From assembly GCA_023266715.1 (NCBI GenBank), contig JAHFPK010000022.1:1-17924 (forward strand): DNA of 17,924 nucleotides, read 5' to 3'. How positions within the stretch are numbered: position 1 is the first letter of the stretch; each line of letters opens with the position of its first letter. Source of the stretch: Hyphomicrobiales bacterium. GTDB taxonomy: Bacteria > Pseudomonadota > Alphaproteobacteria > Rhizobiales > Aestuariivirgaceae. The position numbers were made by a program, and so were the translations under genes. Of the stretch, positions 1-6,089 are shown in pieces. The notes beneath the pieces are model-generated. The model did no database searches. It had not been told where the DNA came from and saw only the letters and a program-made list of their open reading frames with translations.

Positions 1-73
1 GATGATGCGCGACTTGAAAAAACTTTTTGATCCCAGGAACATCATGAATCCCGGCAAGGTCTTGCCGCAATGA
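1..73 (+). CDS. FAD-linked oxidase, C-terminal fragment
   Basis: This is the 3' end of a gene that begins outside the window. The frame starting at base 2 reads 23 residues, including LKKLFDPRNIMNPGKVLPQ, then TGA at 71-73. The DP-x-N-I-M-NPGK-V ending is the usual C-terminus of GlcD/D-lactate dehydrogenase-type FAD-linked oxidases, which oxidise 2-hydroxy acids with a covalent or tightly bound FAD; the substrate cannot be read from this tail. The stop overlaps the ATG of the next gene in an ATGA junction (70-73), so the two are probably translationally coupled. Identification rests only on this short motif. Confidence 0.7.
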   Translation, partial: MMRDLKKLFDPRNIMNPGKVLPQ

Positions 74-489
74 TAGCCTTCCGCGAACTTCATGATGTGG
101 ATGTGGAAAGCATTGTTGCCCTTTGGAAACGCTGTGAATTAACACGCGACTGGAATGATCCACACAAGGATATTAAATTTGCGCGCGACGGCAAGACGTC
201 CACTGTTCTGGTTGGCATTGTTGCGGAACGCATTGTTGCCTCAGTGATGGTTGGCCATGACGGGCACCGGGGTGTTCTCTATTATCTGGTGGTTGATCCC
301 GTGTTTCAAAAACGTGGGTTTGGAAAGGCCGCCGTTGCTGCCGCAGAGGCATGGTTGCGGGAACGCGGCGTGTGGAAAATCAATCTCATGGTGCGCAGTG
401 AGAACGAAAAAGCCGGACGTTTCTATGAGCGCCTGGGCTACGAGGTCAATCCGGTGACCAGTTTCGGCAAGCGCCTAGACGGCGCTTAG
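70..489 (+). CDS. ypeA: GNAT family N-acetyltransferase, YpeA-type
   Basis: A 139-residue single-domain Gcn5-related acetyltransferase that would move an acetyl group from acetyl-CoA to an unknown amine. The acetyl-CoA pyrophosphate loop (motif A) is QKRGFGKA at residues 80-87, preceded by the beta strand YYLVVDP (71-77). The C-terminal FYERLGYE (118-125) is the usual motif B. WNDP at 28-31, GHDGHRG at 62-68 and the GKRL ending match the E. coli YpeA pattern as I remember it, and the length is normal for that family. The start ATG overlaps the upstream oxidase stop by four bases, so the two are co-transcribed. A hairpin followed by T residues lies just after the stop. The cellular substrate is not known to me. 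Confidence 0.88.
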   Translation: MIAFRELHDVDVESIVALWKRCELTRDWNDPHKDIKFARDGKTSTVLVGIVAERIVASVMVGHDGHRGVLYYLVVDPVFQKRGFGKAAVAAAEAWLRERGVWKINLMVRSENEKAGRFYERLGYEVNPVTSFGKRLDGA

Positions 490-492
490 CGA

Positions 493-515
493 TTGACCTT
501 TCGGTCAAAATTTTT
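493..515 (+). terminator. Putative intrinsic terminator after ypeA
   Basis: A perfect 6-bp inverted repeat, TTGACC-tttc-GGTCAA (493-508), is followed by two A residues and TTTTT (511-515), starting 3 nt after the ypeA stop. The stem is short and only moderately GC-rich, so termination efficiency may be modest. Position and the T-run favour a terminator for the oxidase-ypeA unit. Confidence 0.5.
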
Positions 516-600
516 CCGTTAAGGTTAATAATTTACTAACACGGCAGCCGTCGCTGGCATCTTAACGATGTTTGTTAGATATTAATCATTGTTAACAATC
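516..600. promoter_or_regulatory. AT-rich, TTAA-rich spacer upstream of the coiled-coil gene
   Basis: This spacer is clearly more AT-rich than its surroundings. It contains five TTAA tetranucleotides (starting at 519, 525, 562, 582 and 592). TTAA-N7-CTAAC at 525-540 differs by one base from the CtrA-type TTAA-N7-TTAAC pattern known from alphaproteobacteria. GTTAAC at 591-596 is a perfect palindrome. It is the natural place for the promoter of the gene starting at 695, but I cannot assign clear -35 and -10 boxes. Confidence 0.3.
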
Positions 601-694
601 GCACCACTTGGCTCCTGCCAACGGAGAACCGGAGCTGTGGCTTGATGCGAGCAAAGACAAGTGGGCGGCAGTAACTTACCTCGAGGAGAGAGAA

Positions 695-1504
695 GTGAAT
701 CCACTACCGGACGAAAATGATTGGGACGCCTTTAACAATGCCCTTCCGACACCCCTGAGTGGCAAAGCCGAGAAAAAGCCGGCTGAATTGCGCCTTTCAG
801 ATAGACAGGCCCAGCCCGTGCCATTTTTCAATATTGCCGGCCAGTTTGGCGCCAAACTGGTGCAATTCGCGAAACCAGGCGTGAGCAAAAAGGTCCTGGC
901 GGCGATGGCGGACGATCCGGATCCCGCAGCATCCCTGGCGAACATTCGCAAGCTTCTGGTTGGCCCCACACGCAACCTGCACGACGCGATGTTTGAAGAA
1001 GTTGTCACGATCCTCGAAGAATCCGATCGCGAGGTTCAGCAGGCGCTGCGGGCCCTGGAACACAAATGTGGCAGTCTTTCCCACATCACCGACGAGCTTG
1101 TTTCTTCATCCGTGGAGAGCCGGGATCAAAACCGCAAGCAGACCGAGCTTCTGCAAAAGGAATTGCAAAGGTCCGCAACCTCCCACCAGGAAATGTTGTC
1201 TGAGATGTTTTTGGTGATTGACTCAAAAATTGAAGAGTTGACCACGCAGGCTAACCTGAAAATTGAAGCCCTGGTGAAAAGAATCGAAACTGACATGCGT
1301 GAGGCGGCCGAAATTCAGGAACGAAATATGCGCGAACTGGAAGCGAAATGCCTGGCCAGCAGCGAGAAAGCAACCGGGCTTCTTGAAACCCGCTTGGCCC
1401 ACCTCGAGAGAAAATCGAACAGCGATAAAGACGACCTGAGTGAAGTTTTTACCGGTGGTTTTACGAGTATTGCCGACCGTTTAAAGGCGCTGCGTGAAAA
1501 CTAG
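695..1504 (+). CDS. Unrecognised coiled-coil protein
   Basis: I do not recognise this family. The frame is open from TTG at 608, but GTG at 695 is preferred because GAGGAG (683-688) is an excellent ribosome-binding site 6 nt upstream, whereas 608 has none. The product is 269 residues with no signal peptide or membrane segment, so it is probably cytoplasmic. The acidic N-terminus (MNPLPDENDWDAF) is followed by a Pro/Lys-rich linker and a possibly folded region with VGPTRNLHDAMFEEVVTILEESD at about residues 89-111. Roughly residues 96-239 are predicted long helix rich in Glu, Lys, Gln and Leu and read as coiled coil. The tail GGFTSIADRLKALREN may be a capping or interaction motif. It is transcribed alone after an AT-rich spacer. 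A structural, polar-localisation or scaffold role would only be a guess. Confidence 0.75.
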   Translation: MNPLPDENDWDAFNNALPTPLSGKAEKKPAELRLSDRQAQPVPFFNIAGQFGAKLVQFAKPGVSKKVLAAMADDPDPAASLANIRKLLVGPTRNLHDAMFEEVVTILEESDREVQQALRALEHKCGSLSHITDELVSSSVESRDQNRKQTELLQKELQRSATSHQEMLSEMFLVIDSKIEELTTQANLKIEALVKRIETDMREAAEIQERNMRELEAKCLASSEKATGLLETRLAHLERKSNSDKDDLSEVFTGGFTSIADRLKALREN

Positions 1505-1522
1505 CCGATCCTTTTCGTTTCG

Positions 1523-1551
1523 CGGGCAACATGCAGGGGTCGAGTTGCCCG
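1523..1551. repeat. 8-bp inverted repeat between convergent genes
   Basis: CGGGCAAC (1523-1530) and GTTGCCCG (1544-1551) are perfectly complementary across a 13-nt loop. Two more pairs form if one base is bulged. The repeat sits 18 nt after the stop of the coiled-coil gene and before the convergent SRAP gene. No T-tract follows on either strand, so a factor-independent terminator is not established, though the hairpin could protect or terminate either transcript. Confidence 0.4.
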
Positions 1552-1580
1552 ACGCGCAAGCCCAGATGCGCCACCGCTTA

Positions 1581-1618
1581 CCTTGCAGGCAAGGGCCCTC
1601 AACCTAGAACAGGTTGAG
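1581..1618. repeat. Two further palindromes at the SRAP 3' end
   Basis: CCTTGC-ag-GCAAGG (1581-1594) and CTCAACCT-agaac-AGGTTGAG (1598-1605 and 1611-1618) are perfect inverted repeats. The second includes the TAG stop of the SRAP gene (1604-1606). Neither is followed by a T-run in the SRAP direction. They may be processing or termination hairpins of the convergent intergenic region. Confidence 0.35.
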
Positions 1619-2269
1619 CTGCGCTTTCGGTTTTGGCGGTGGGGGTCTGCGATCTATTATGGTTGGTTCGAATACAAAATAATCCTCAGGAGCAGGTTTC
1701 AAAAACTGCATCGCCTCCTCCGCTTCAAGATTCGCAACATCGAGCCATTGGACAAAATTTCCCGGATGGATGACTGCAGGCATGCGGGTATAGATTTGTG
1801 CGATGACGTCATTGGGCGTTGTGGTGATGATGGCGGCGGTTTCAAGTTCCGAGCCGTCGGCGCCCAGCCAATGCTCCCACAATCCGGCGAAGGCAAAGAG
1901 GCCGTGATCGGGGCGATGAACGAAATGGGGGATTTTTTTACCTGGCACATCACCCAGCCATTCATAATATCCATCGGCAGGAATGAGGCAGCGACGGCGC
2001 CTGACAGCGTGACGGAACGATGGTTTTTCCAGCAGCGTTTCACTGCGCGCATTGATGAGGGGCTTGCCAGGCTTGATTTCCTTCACCCATGACGGGATCA
2101 ACCCCCAGCGCACCAGGGCAAAATGCCGTTCTTTGTTTTCGGTGCGAATGATGGCAATGGGGCTTTGGGGCGCCACATAGGTTCGTGGCGGAAAATCTGG
2201 CTTCTCCATATAGTTGAACAGCGATCTTGCTTCTTCCGCCGATTTCTTGAAACTAAACAGGCCACACAT
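1604..2269 (-). CDS. SRAP domain protein (YedK/HMCES family)
   Basis: A 221-residue SOS-response-associated-peptidase-family protein. The family shields abasic sites in single-stranded DNA by forming a DNA-protein crosslink through Cys2 after removal of the initiator Met. All the expected active-site elements are visible: Met-Cys at the start (MCGLF rather than the commoner MCGRF), Asn73 in NARSET, Glu103 in GYYEW, and His168 in TRMPAVIHP. WGLIPSW (55-61) and CLIPADGYYEW (94-104) are family signatures. The C-terminus ends in a Pro/Lys-rich tail, and total length is normal. The ATG is fixed by the need for Cys2 and has AAGGTGG 4 nt upstream. The gene diverges from a Nudix gene only 17 bp away, so its promoter must lie inside that neighbour. 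Confidence 0.93.
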   Translation of the reverse strand: MCGLFSFKKSAEEARSLFNYMEKPDFPPRTYVAPQSPIAIIRTENKERHFALVRWGLIPSWVKEIKPGKPLINARSETLLEKPSFRHAVRRRRCLIPADGYYEWLGDVPGKKIPHFVHRPDHGLFAFAGLWEHWLGADGSELETAAIITTTPNDVIAQIYTRMPAVIHPGNFVQWLDVANLEAEEAMQFLKPAPEDYFVFEPTIIDRRPPPPKPKAQLNLF

Positions 2270-2286
2270 GGAGCCACCTTAACCCG

Positions 2287-2700
2287 ATGACCGCCCGTCA
2301 ACAATTCCCCAGGCTTGGGGCATCGGCTTGCGTTTGGAAAGACGGTCAGGTGCTGCTTATCCAAAGGGCAAAGCAGCCCGCAGGACTGTGGAGCCTGCCC
2401 GGCGGCCATGTTGAGTTTGGCGAAACGGCGCTGGCGGCGGCCCAGCGCGAATTGTTGGAAGAATCGGGCATTACGGCTGATCTCACCGAATTTGTCGGGT
2501 TCTATGAAATCATCCGGAAGAAGCCCCTCTTCCACTATGCCATTGCCTGTTATGGCGGGTTCTGGAGATCGGGCGAGGCGCGCGCTTCCAGCGATGCGCT
2601 AGCCGCAGCATGGGTGAGCCCAGCGAAGCTCCAGGGCTTTGAATTTGCCCCAAATGTCCGGGAGGCCATTGTCCGCGCCCAAGCCCTGCTGGGGCTTTGA
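2287..2700 (+). CDS. Nudix hydrolase
   Basis: A 137-residue Nudix protein that would hydrolyse a nucleoside diphosphate linked to another moiety, using divalent metal. The Nudix box GX5EX7REUXEEXGU is complete at residues 40-62: Gly40, Glu46, Arg54-Glu55, Glu58-Glu59, Gly61-Ile62. The preceding LWSLPGG (34-40) is typical of MutT/ADP-ribose pyrophosphatase-like members. Substrate cannot be deduced. It is transcribed divergently from the SRAP gene with 17 bp between start codons, and the nearest Shine-Dalgarno-like GGAG (2270-2273) is far from the ATG at 13 nt, so initiation may be weak. A nucleotide-pool sanitising role beside a DNA-repair gene is plausible but inferred. Confidence 0.92.
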   Translation: MTARQQFPRLGASACVWKDGQVLLIQRAKQPAGLWSLPGGHVEFGETALAAAQRELLEESGITADLTEFVGFYEIIRKKPLFHYAIACYGGFWRSGEARASSDALAAAWVSPAKLQGFEFAPNVREAIVRAQALLGL

Positions 2701-2720
2701 CTCAAAATTCACTGTTCATA

Positions 2721-2745
2721 TTAACCCTTTTTTAAGGAACGAGTC
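2721..2745. promoter_or_regulatory. Candidate CtrA box with adjacent GAGTC methylation site
   Basis: TTAACCCTTTTTTAA (2721-2735) is an exact TTAA-N7-TTAA match to the alphaproteobacterial CtrA recognition pattern. GAGTC (2741-2745), a GANTC target of the CcrM-type methylase, lies 5 bp further on. The pair sits in the 142-bp gap upstream of the 86-residue gene. Only two exact TTAA-N7-TTAA matches were found by eye in the window, both intergenic. Binding is not demonstrated. Confidence 0.4.
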
Positions 2746-2842
2746 GCGGAATGCCACGCCTTTGCTATGGTGAATTAACGAATGCGGGGCTGGTGGAAAA
2801 GCGCTGTGGGCGGGGATTAATGCCTCAATTGAAAAGACTTTT

Positions 2843-3103
2843 ATGCTGAAATTTAGGACAAAACCGGTGCCCGCGACTTATCCGGCCGAGGCCAAGCATT
2901 TGGCGCTGCGCTACATTCTCGATGCCTGGGAAGAAGCGGTTTACGAGGGGCTTGATCCGGATTGCATCGCCACCGCCGCGATATTCGCAGCCCTTTCGGA
3001 CATGGTTGCAACCTATGGCGAAGAACCGGTTGCGGCGATGTGTGCAAAATTGCCGGAGCGCGTCAGGGCCGGCGAATTTTCCGTCGCCCAAACCAAACAG
3101 TGA
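2843..3103 (+). CDS. Small unrecognised protein, 86 residues
   Basis: An 86-residue mostly helical soluble protein that I cannot name. It has the feel of a conserved alphaproteobacterial small protein: ALRYILDAWEEAVYEG (residues 21-36), AAIFAALSDMVATYGEE (45-61), and an ending LPERVRAGEFSV. There is no signal peptide, membrane segment or recognisable motif. The ATG at 2843 is forced: no ATG, GTG or TTG precedes it in frame back to a TGA. The ribosome-binding site is poor (GAAAAG), and a 9-codon reading frame (2820-2849) overlaps the start, so coupled translation is possible. A candidate CtrA box lies about 110 bp upstream. Its TGA abuts the stop codon of the convergent LysE-type gene with no base between. 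Confidence 0.7.
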   Translation: MLKFRTKPVPATYPAEAKHLALRYILDAWEEAVYEGLDPDCIATAAIFAALSDMVATYGEEPVAAMCAKLPERVRAGEFSVAQTKQ

Positions 3104-3718
3104 TCAATCGAAAGCCTTCAGCAACAGCAGGAAGCCGAAGGCGGCTACCAGAATTCCTGACCAGCGATTGATCCTGTCCAAGGCCGAAGTGCTTAGCCTG
3201 GTTTTCAACCGGACAAAGAAAAAGCTCAAGAACAGCCACCACAGCGCACCACCCATGGCAATGCCGATGATAACAATCGCCGGCCGGAAGGGCGATGCGC
3301 TGAGAGCCAGCATGCCGCTCATTGAACTGAAAATGGCAAGATAGCCCAGGGCAAGACCCGGATTGGTCACCGAGAGCGAAAAGGTAAGGCCGAATCGGGC
3401 GGAATGGGGACCGGGCATGAGATCGCTTGCGGCAAAATGTGCGCGCGCCGTTCGTATTCCCAAGATGATCAACAGAATCCCGCCAGCGGTCTGCAGGAGT
3501 TTGGCATAATCCAGGATGAGATGTTCAACCGAGTGAATGCCGTAGGCTGCAATTCCAGCTATCAACACGTCGGCAAGCACGGCGCCCAAGCCAGCAAGAA
3601 ATGCTACCTTCAAGTCGTGGTTCAGCGCAGTGCGGATGACGGTCAGATTGACCGGACCTAAAGGAGCGGCCATGGCCAAGCCAATGCTCACACCCGCGAT
3701 GATCAACTTCAAATCCAT
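3104..3718 (-). CDS. LysE/RhtB-family exporter
   Basis: A 204-residue inner-membrane protein of the LysE superfamily, which exports amino acids or related small metabolites. It shows about six hydrophobic segments: roughly residues 4-25, 38-60, 68-90, 110-135, 145-168 and 185-203. The N-terminal signature GLAMAAPLGPVNLTVIRTAL carries the family Pro-Gly-Pro-type motif, and SVTNPGLALGYLAIF (116-130) matches the conserved Asn-Pro region. Full length for the family. The ATG at 3716-3718 starts 3 nt after the stop of the acuI-like gene, with AGG about 9 nt upstream in that gene's tail, so it is the last gene of a three-gene operon. The exported substrate is unknown. Confidence 0.88.
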   Translation of the reverse strand: MDLKLIIAGVSIGLAMAAPLGPVNLTVIRTALNHDLKVAFLAGLGAVLADVLIAGIAAYGIHSVEHLILDYAKLLQTAGGILLIILGIRTARAHFAASDLMPGPHSARFGLTFSLSVTNPGLALGYLAIFSSMSGMLALSASPFRPAIVIIGIAMGGALWWLFLSFFFVRLKTRLSTSALDRINRWSGILVAAFGFLLLLKAFD

Positions 3719-3721
3719 GAT

Positions 3722-4711
3722 CTACCTGATATCCACAACAACACGGCCGCGCACACGGCCTGCAACAATTTCGGCGGCAATGCGCGGCACATCTTCCAGC
3801 TTTACGTGGGTGGTGAGGGCCGCAAGTTTATTTACATCAAGATCGCGGGCAATGCGGTCCCACGCCTGTTGCCTGCGGGGCAGCGGCGTTGTGACGGAAT
3901 TGATGCCAATCAATTTCACGCCGCGCAATATAAATGGCGCAACCGAGGTGGGCAGATCCATGCCCTGGGCAAGTCCGCAGGCGGCGACGGTGCCGTCATT
4001 GTTGATTTGCGAAATGACATTGGCGAGTGTGGTGGAGCCTACGGAATCGATGGCACCGGCCCAGCGCATTTTGCCCAGGGCCTTAACCGGACCATTGAAT
4101 TCATTGCGGTCAATGATTGTAGAAGTCCCAAGTTTTCTCAGAAAATCCGCTTCTTCAACGCGGCCTGTTGAGGCCGCGACCTTGAAACCAAGCTTGGCGA
4201 GGAGCGCAATTGAAACCGTACCCACGCCGCCAGCAGCGCCGGTGACCAGCACTTCGCCATCAGAGGGCTTTACCCCTTGCTCTTCCAAAGCCATGACGCA
4301 CAGCATCGCGGTAAAGCCTGCAACACCTACGGCCATTGTATCCGCCGGGCTCCAGCCTTTTGGCACAGCCACCAGCCAGTCACCGGAGACGCGGGCCAAT
4401 TCAGAAAAGCCGCCGTGGTGGTGCTCACCAACGCCCCAGCCATTGAGAATGACCTTGTCGCCGGGCTTCCAGCGAACATTTGAAGATTTCGTCACCGTGC
4501 CGGCAAAATCAACGCCAGGGATAAGAGGGAATTTGCGAATTATGGGGGCCTTGCCGGTGATCGCCAGACCATCCTTGTAGTTCACCGAGGAATGGCTGAC
4601 GGCCACGGTCACGTCGCCCTCCATGAGATCGGCTTCGGTCAATGCAACGAACTGAACCTGTTGGCCTTGATCAGTTCTGGAAATTTGAATGGCGCGGAAA
4701 CTCTCGGTCAT
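3722..4711 (-). CDS. acuI: Acryloyl-CoA reductase-like oxidoreductase (AcuI/YhdH)
   Basis: A 329-residue zinc-independent medium-chain dehydrogenase of the YhdH/AcuI clade. AcuI reduces acryloyl-CoA to propionyl-CoA with NADPH and detoxifies acrylate. The GroES-like half has SSVNYKD (41-47) and FPLIPGVDFAG (61-71). The nucleotide-binding loop VTGAAGGVG is at 156-164. The clade-typical stretch INSVTTP-L-PRRQQAWDRIA is at about 270-288, and the ending RGRVVVDI is also typical. Zinc-binding cysteines are absent, as expected. Its ATG overlaps the stop of the dihydroorotase-like gene in a 4-bp junction (4708-4711), and the LysE-type gene follows 3 nt after its stop. Acryloyl-CoA as the actual substrate is inferred from the family; other enoyl-CoA or quinone substrates remain possible. 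Confidence 0.88.
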   Translation of the reverse strand: MTESFRAIQISRTDQGQQVQFVALTEADLMEGDVTVAVSHSSVNYKDGLAITGKAPIIRKFPLIPGVDFAGTVTKSSNVRWKPGDKVILNGWGVGEHHHGGFSELARVSGDWLVAVPKGWSPADTMAVGVAGFTAMLCVMALEEQGVKPSDGEVLVTGAAGGVGTVSIALLAKLGFKVAASTGRVEEADFLRKLGTSTIIDRNEFNGPVKALGKMRWAGAIDSVGSTTLANVISQINNDGTVAACGLAQGMDLPTSVAPFILRGVKLIGINSVTTPLPRRQQAWDRIARDLDVNKLAALTTHVKLEDVPRIAAEIVAGRVRGRVVVDIR

Positions 4712-6054
4712 GCCCCGTCCTTTAGCGCAGGTAAAGCTTCCATAAACTTAACGGGTTGGCCGCCAGATTTACCTAAAATTTGATCATCCCACATGACTTT
4801 GCGGCCACGCACGAAGGTGCCTTGAACCCAACCTGTGACTTCATAGCCGTCATAGGGCGTCCAGCCGCATTTGCTTTCAATCCATTTGTTCTCGATCCGC
4901 CGTTTTTTCTTGAGGTCAACAATGGTGAGATCGGCGTCATAGCCCTCGGCAATGCGGCCCTTGCGGGAAATGCCAAAAATGCGGACAGGACCATGGGAGG
5001 TTAGATCCATAAAACGTTCGATGGAGAGGCGGCCCTTGTTCACATGATCAAGCATGACGGGAACCAGGGTCTGCACACCGGGCATGCCTGAAGGTGAATT
5101 GGGATAGGGCTTGGCTTTTTCTTCGAGCGTATGCGGCGCGTGATCGGAGCCCAGGATATCCACAATGCCGGACTGCAAGGCCTGCCAGATGGCGTGCTGA
5201 TGCTCCTTGGAGCGAACCGGCGGATTCATTTGCAGCAGGGTGCCGAGCCTTGCGTAGTCATCGGATGACAGGGTCAGGTGATGGGGCGTTACCTCAACGG
5301 TTGCCACATCCTTGTTGGCAGCAAGCAACGGCATTTCGTCGGCAGTTGAGACGTGCAGAACATGAATGCGTTTTCCAGTCCGGCGCGCGATACGGATGAG
5401 GCGCTCGGTGCAAAGCCTTGCGGCTTCGGCATCGCGCCAGACGGGATGGCTGGCGGGATTGCCCGCAACCTGCTCGCCCAGGCGCTGGCGCAGGCGATAT
5501 TCATCCTCGCTGTGAAATGCGGCGCGGCGATTGGTTTGCGCTAGAATTCGCGCAACCCCTTCGTCGTCCTCCACCAGCAATTCACCGGTCGAAGACCCCA
5601 TGAAAACCTTGATCCCGGCACAGCCCGGCAGTTTCTCAAAATCGGCAAGCTGGTTCACATTCTCCCGGGTGCCGCCCATGTAAAAGGCGAAATCGCAATA
5701 CATGCGGTTGGTGGCGCGGCGGACCTTGTCGGCAAGGGCTGCTGCGGTGACGGTGAGCGGCTTGGTATTGGGCATTTCAAAAACGCTGGTGACGCCGCCC
5801 ATGACCGCCGCGCGGCCGCCCGATTCCAGATCTTCCTTGTGTTCAAGGCCGGGCTCACGCAGATGCACCTGGCTGTCGATGACGCCGGGCAGAATGTGAA
5901 GGCCTTTGCAATCCAGGGTCTCGGCCGCAGAGAATTCGCTGAGGTCGCCTAAGCCTACGATGCGGCCTTCATGGATGGCCAAATTACGGGCTCCGACGCC
6001 ATCGTGATTGACCAGGATTCCACCCTTCAAAATGAGGTCAGCTATGCGTTTCAT
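4708..6054 (-). CDS. Dihydroorotase-family cyclic amidohydrolase with Gln in the HxH metal motif
   Basis: A 448-residue cytoplasmic amidohydrolase-superfamily protein, similar to the second dihydroorotase of Hyphomicrobiales. Family members hydrolyse cyclic amides such as dihydroorotate, hydantoins or allantoin. Counting from the chosen ATG, visible elements are DSQVHLREPG (60-69), EMPNTKP (93-99), GIKVFMGSSTG (147-157) with Lys149 at the carbamylated-lysine position of hydantoinases, FHSED (180-184), VLHVSTA (232-238), TPHHLTL (256-262) and GSDHAPH (302-308) with Asp304. The first His of the usual HxH is Gln62. The frame is open to TTG at 6078, but ATG at 6054 is preferred because AGGA lies 6 nt upstream. 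It heads an operon with the acuI-like and LysE-type genes and is not next to pyrB, so the de novo pyrimidine role is uncertain. Confidence 0.85.
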   Translation of the reverse strand: MKRIADLILKGGILVNHDGVGARNLAIHEGRIVGLGDLSEFSAAETLDCKGLHILPGVIDSQVHLREPGLEHKEDLESGGRAAVMGGVTSVFEMPNTKPLTVTAAALADKVRRATNRMYCDFAFYMGGTRENVNQLADFEKLPGCAGIKVFMGSSTGELLVEDDEGVARILAQTNRRAAFHSEDEYRLRQRLGEQVAGNPASHPVWRDAEAARLCTERLIRIARRTGKRIHVLHVSTADEMPLLAANKDVATVEVTPHHLTLSSDDYARLGTLLQMNPPVRSKEHQHAIWQALQSGIVDILGSDHAPHTLEEKAKPYPNSPSGMPGVQTLVPVMLDHVNKGRLSIERFMDLTSHGPVRIFGISRKGRIAEGYDADLTIVDLKKKRRIENKWIESKCGWTPYDGYEVTGWVQGTFVRGRKVMWDDQILGKSGGQPVKFMEALPALKDGA

Positions 6055-6089
6055 CCCGCTTCCTTGATTGTGGCGCAAAGCGACCGTAA

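Noticed and set aside
582..595. TTAA-N6-TTAA as a CtrA site upstream of the coiled-coil gene
   Set aside because: The spacing is 6, not the 7 of the CtrA consensus.
608..694. N-terminal extension of the coiled-coil protein from TTG at 608
   Set aside because: There is no ribosome-binding site before 608, whereas GTG at 695 has GAGGAG at ideal spacing.
3630..4580. Long plus-strand open frame (316 codons) opposite the acuI-like gene
   Set aside because: It lies antisense to a clearly conserved enzyme gene and its translation has low-complexity composition with no recognisable domain. It is a shadow of the real gene.
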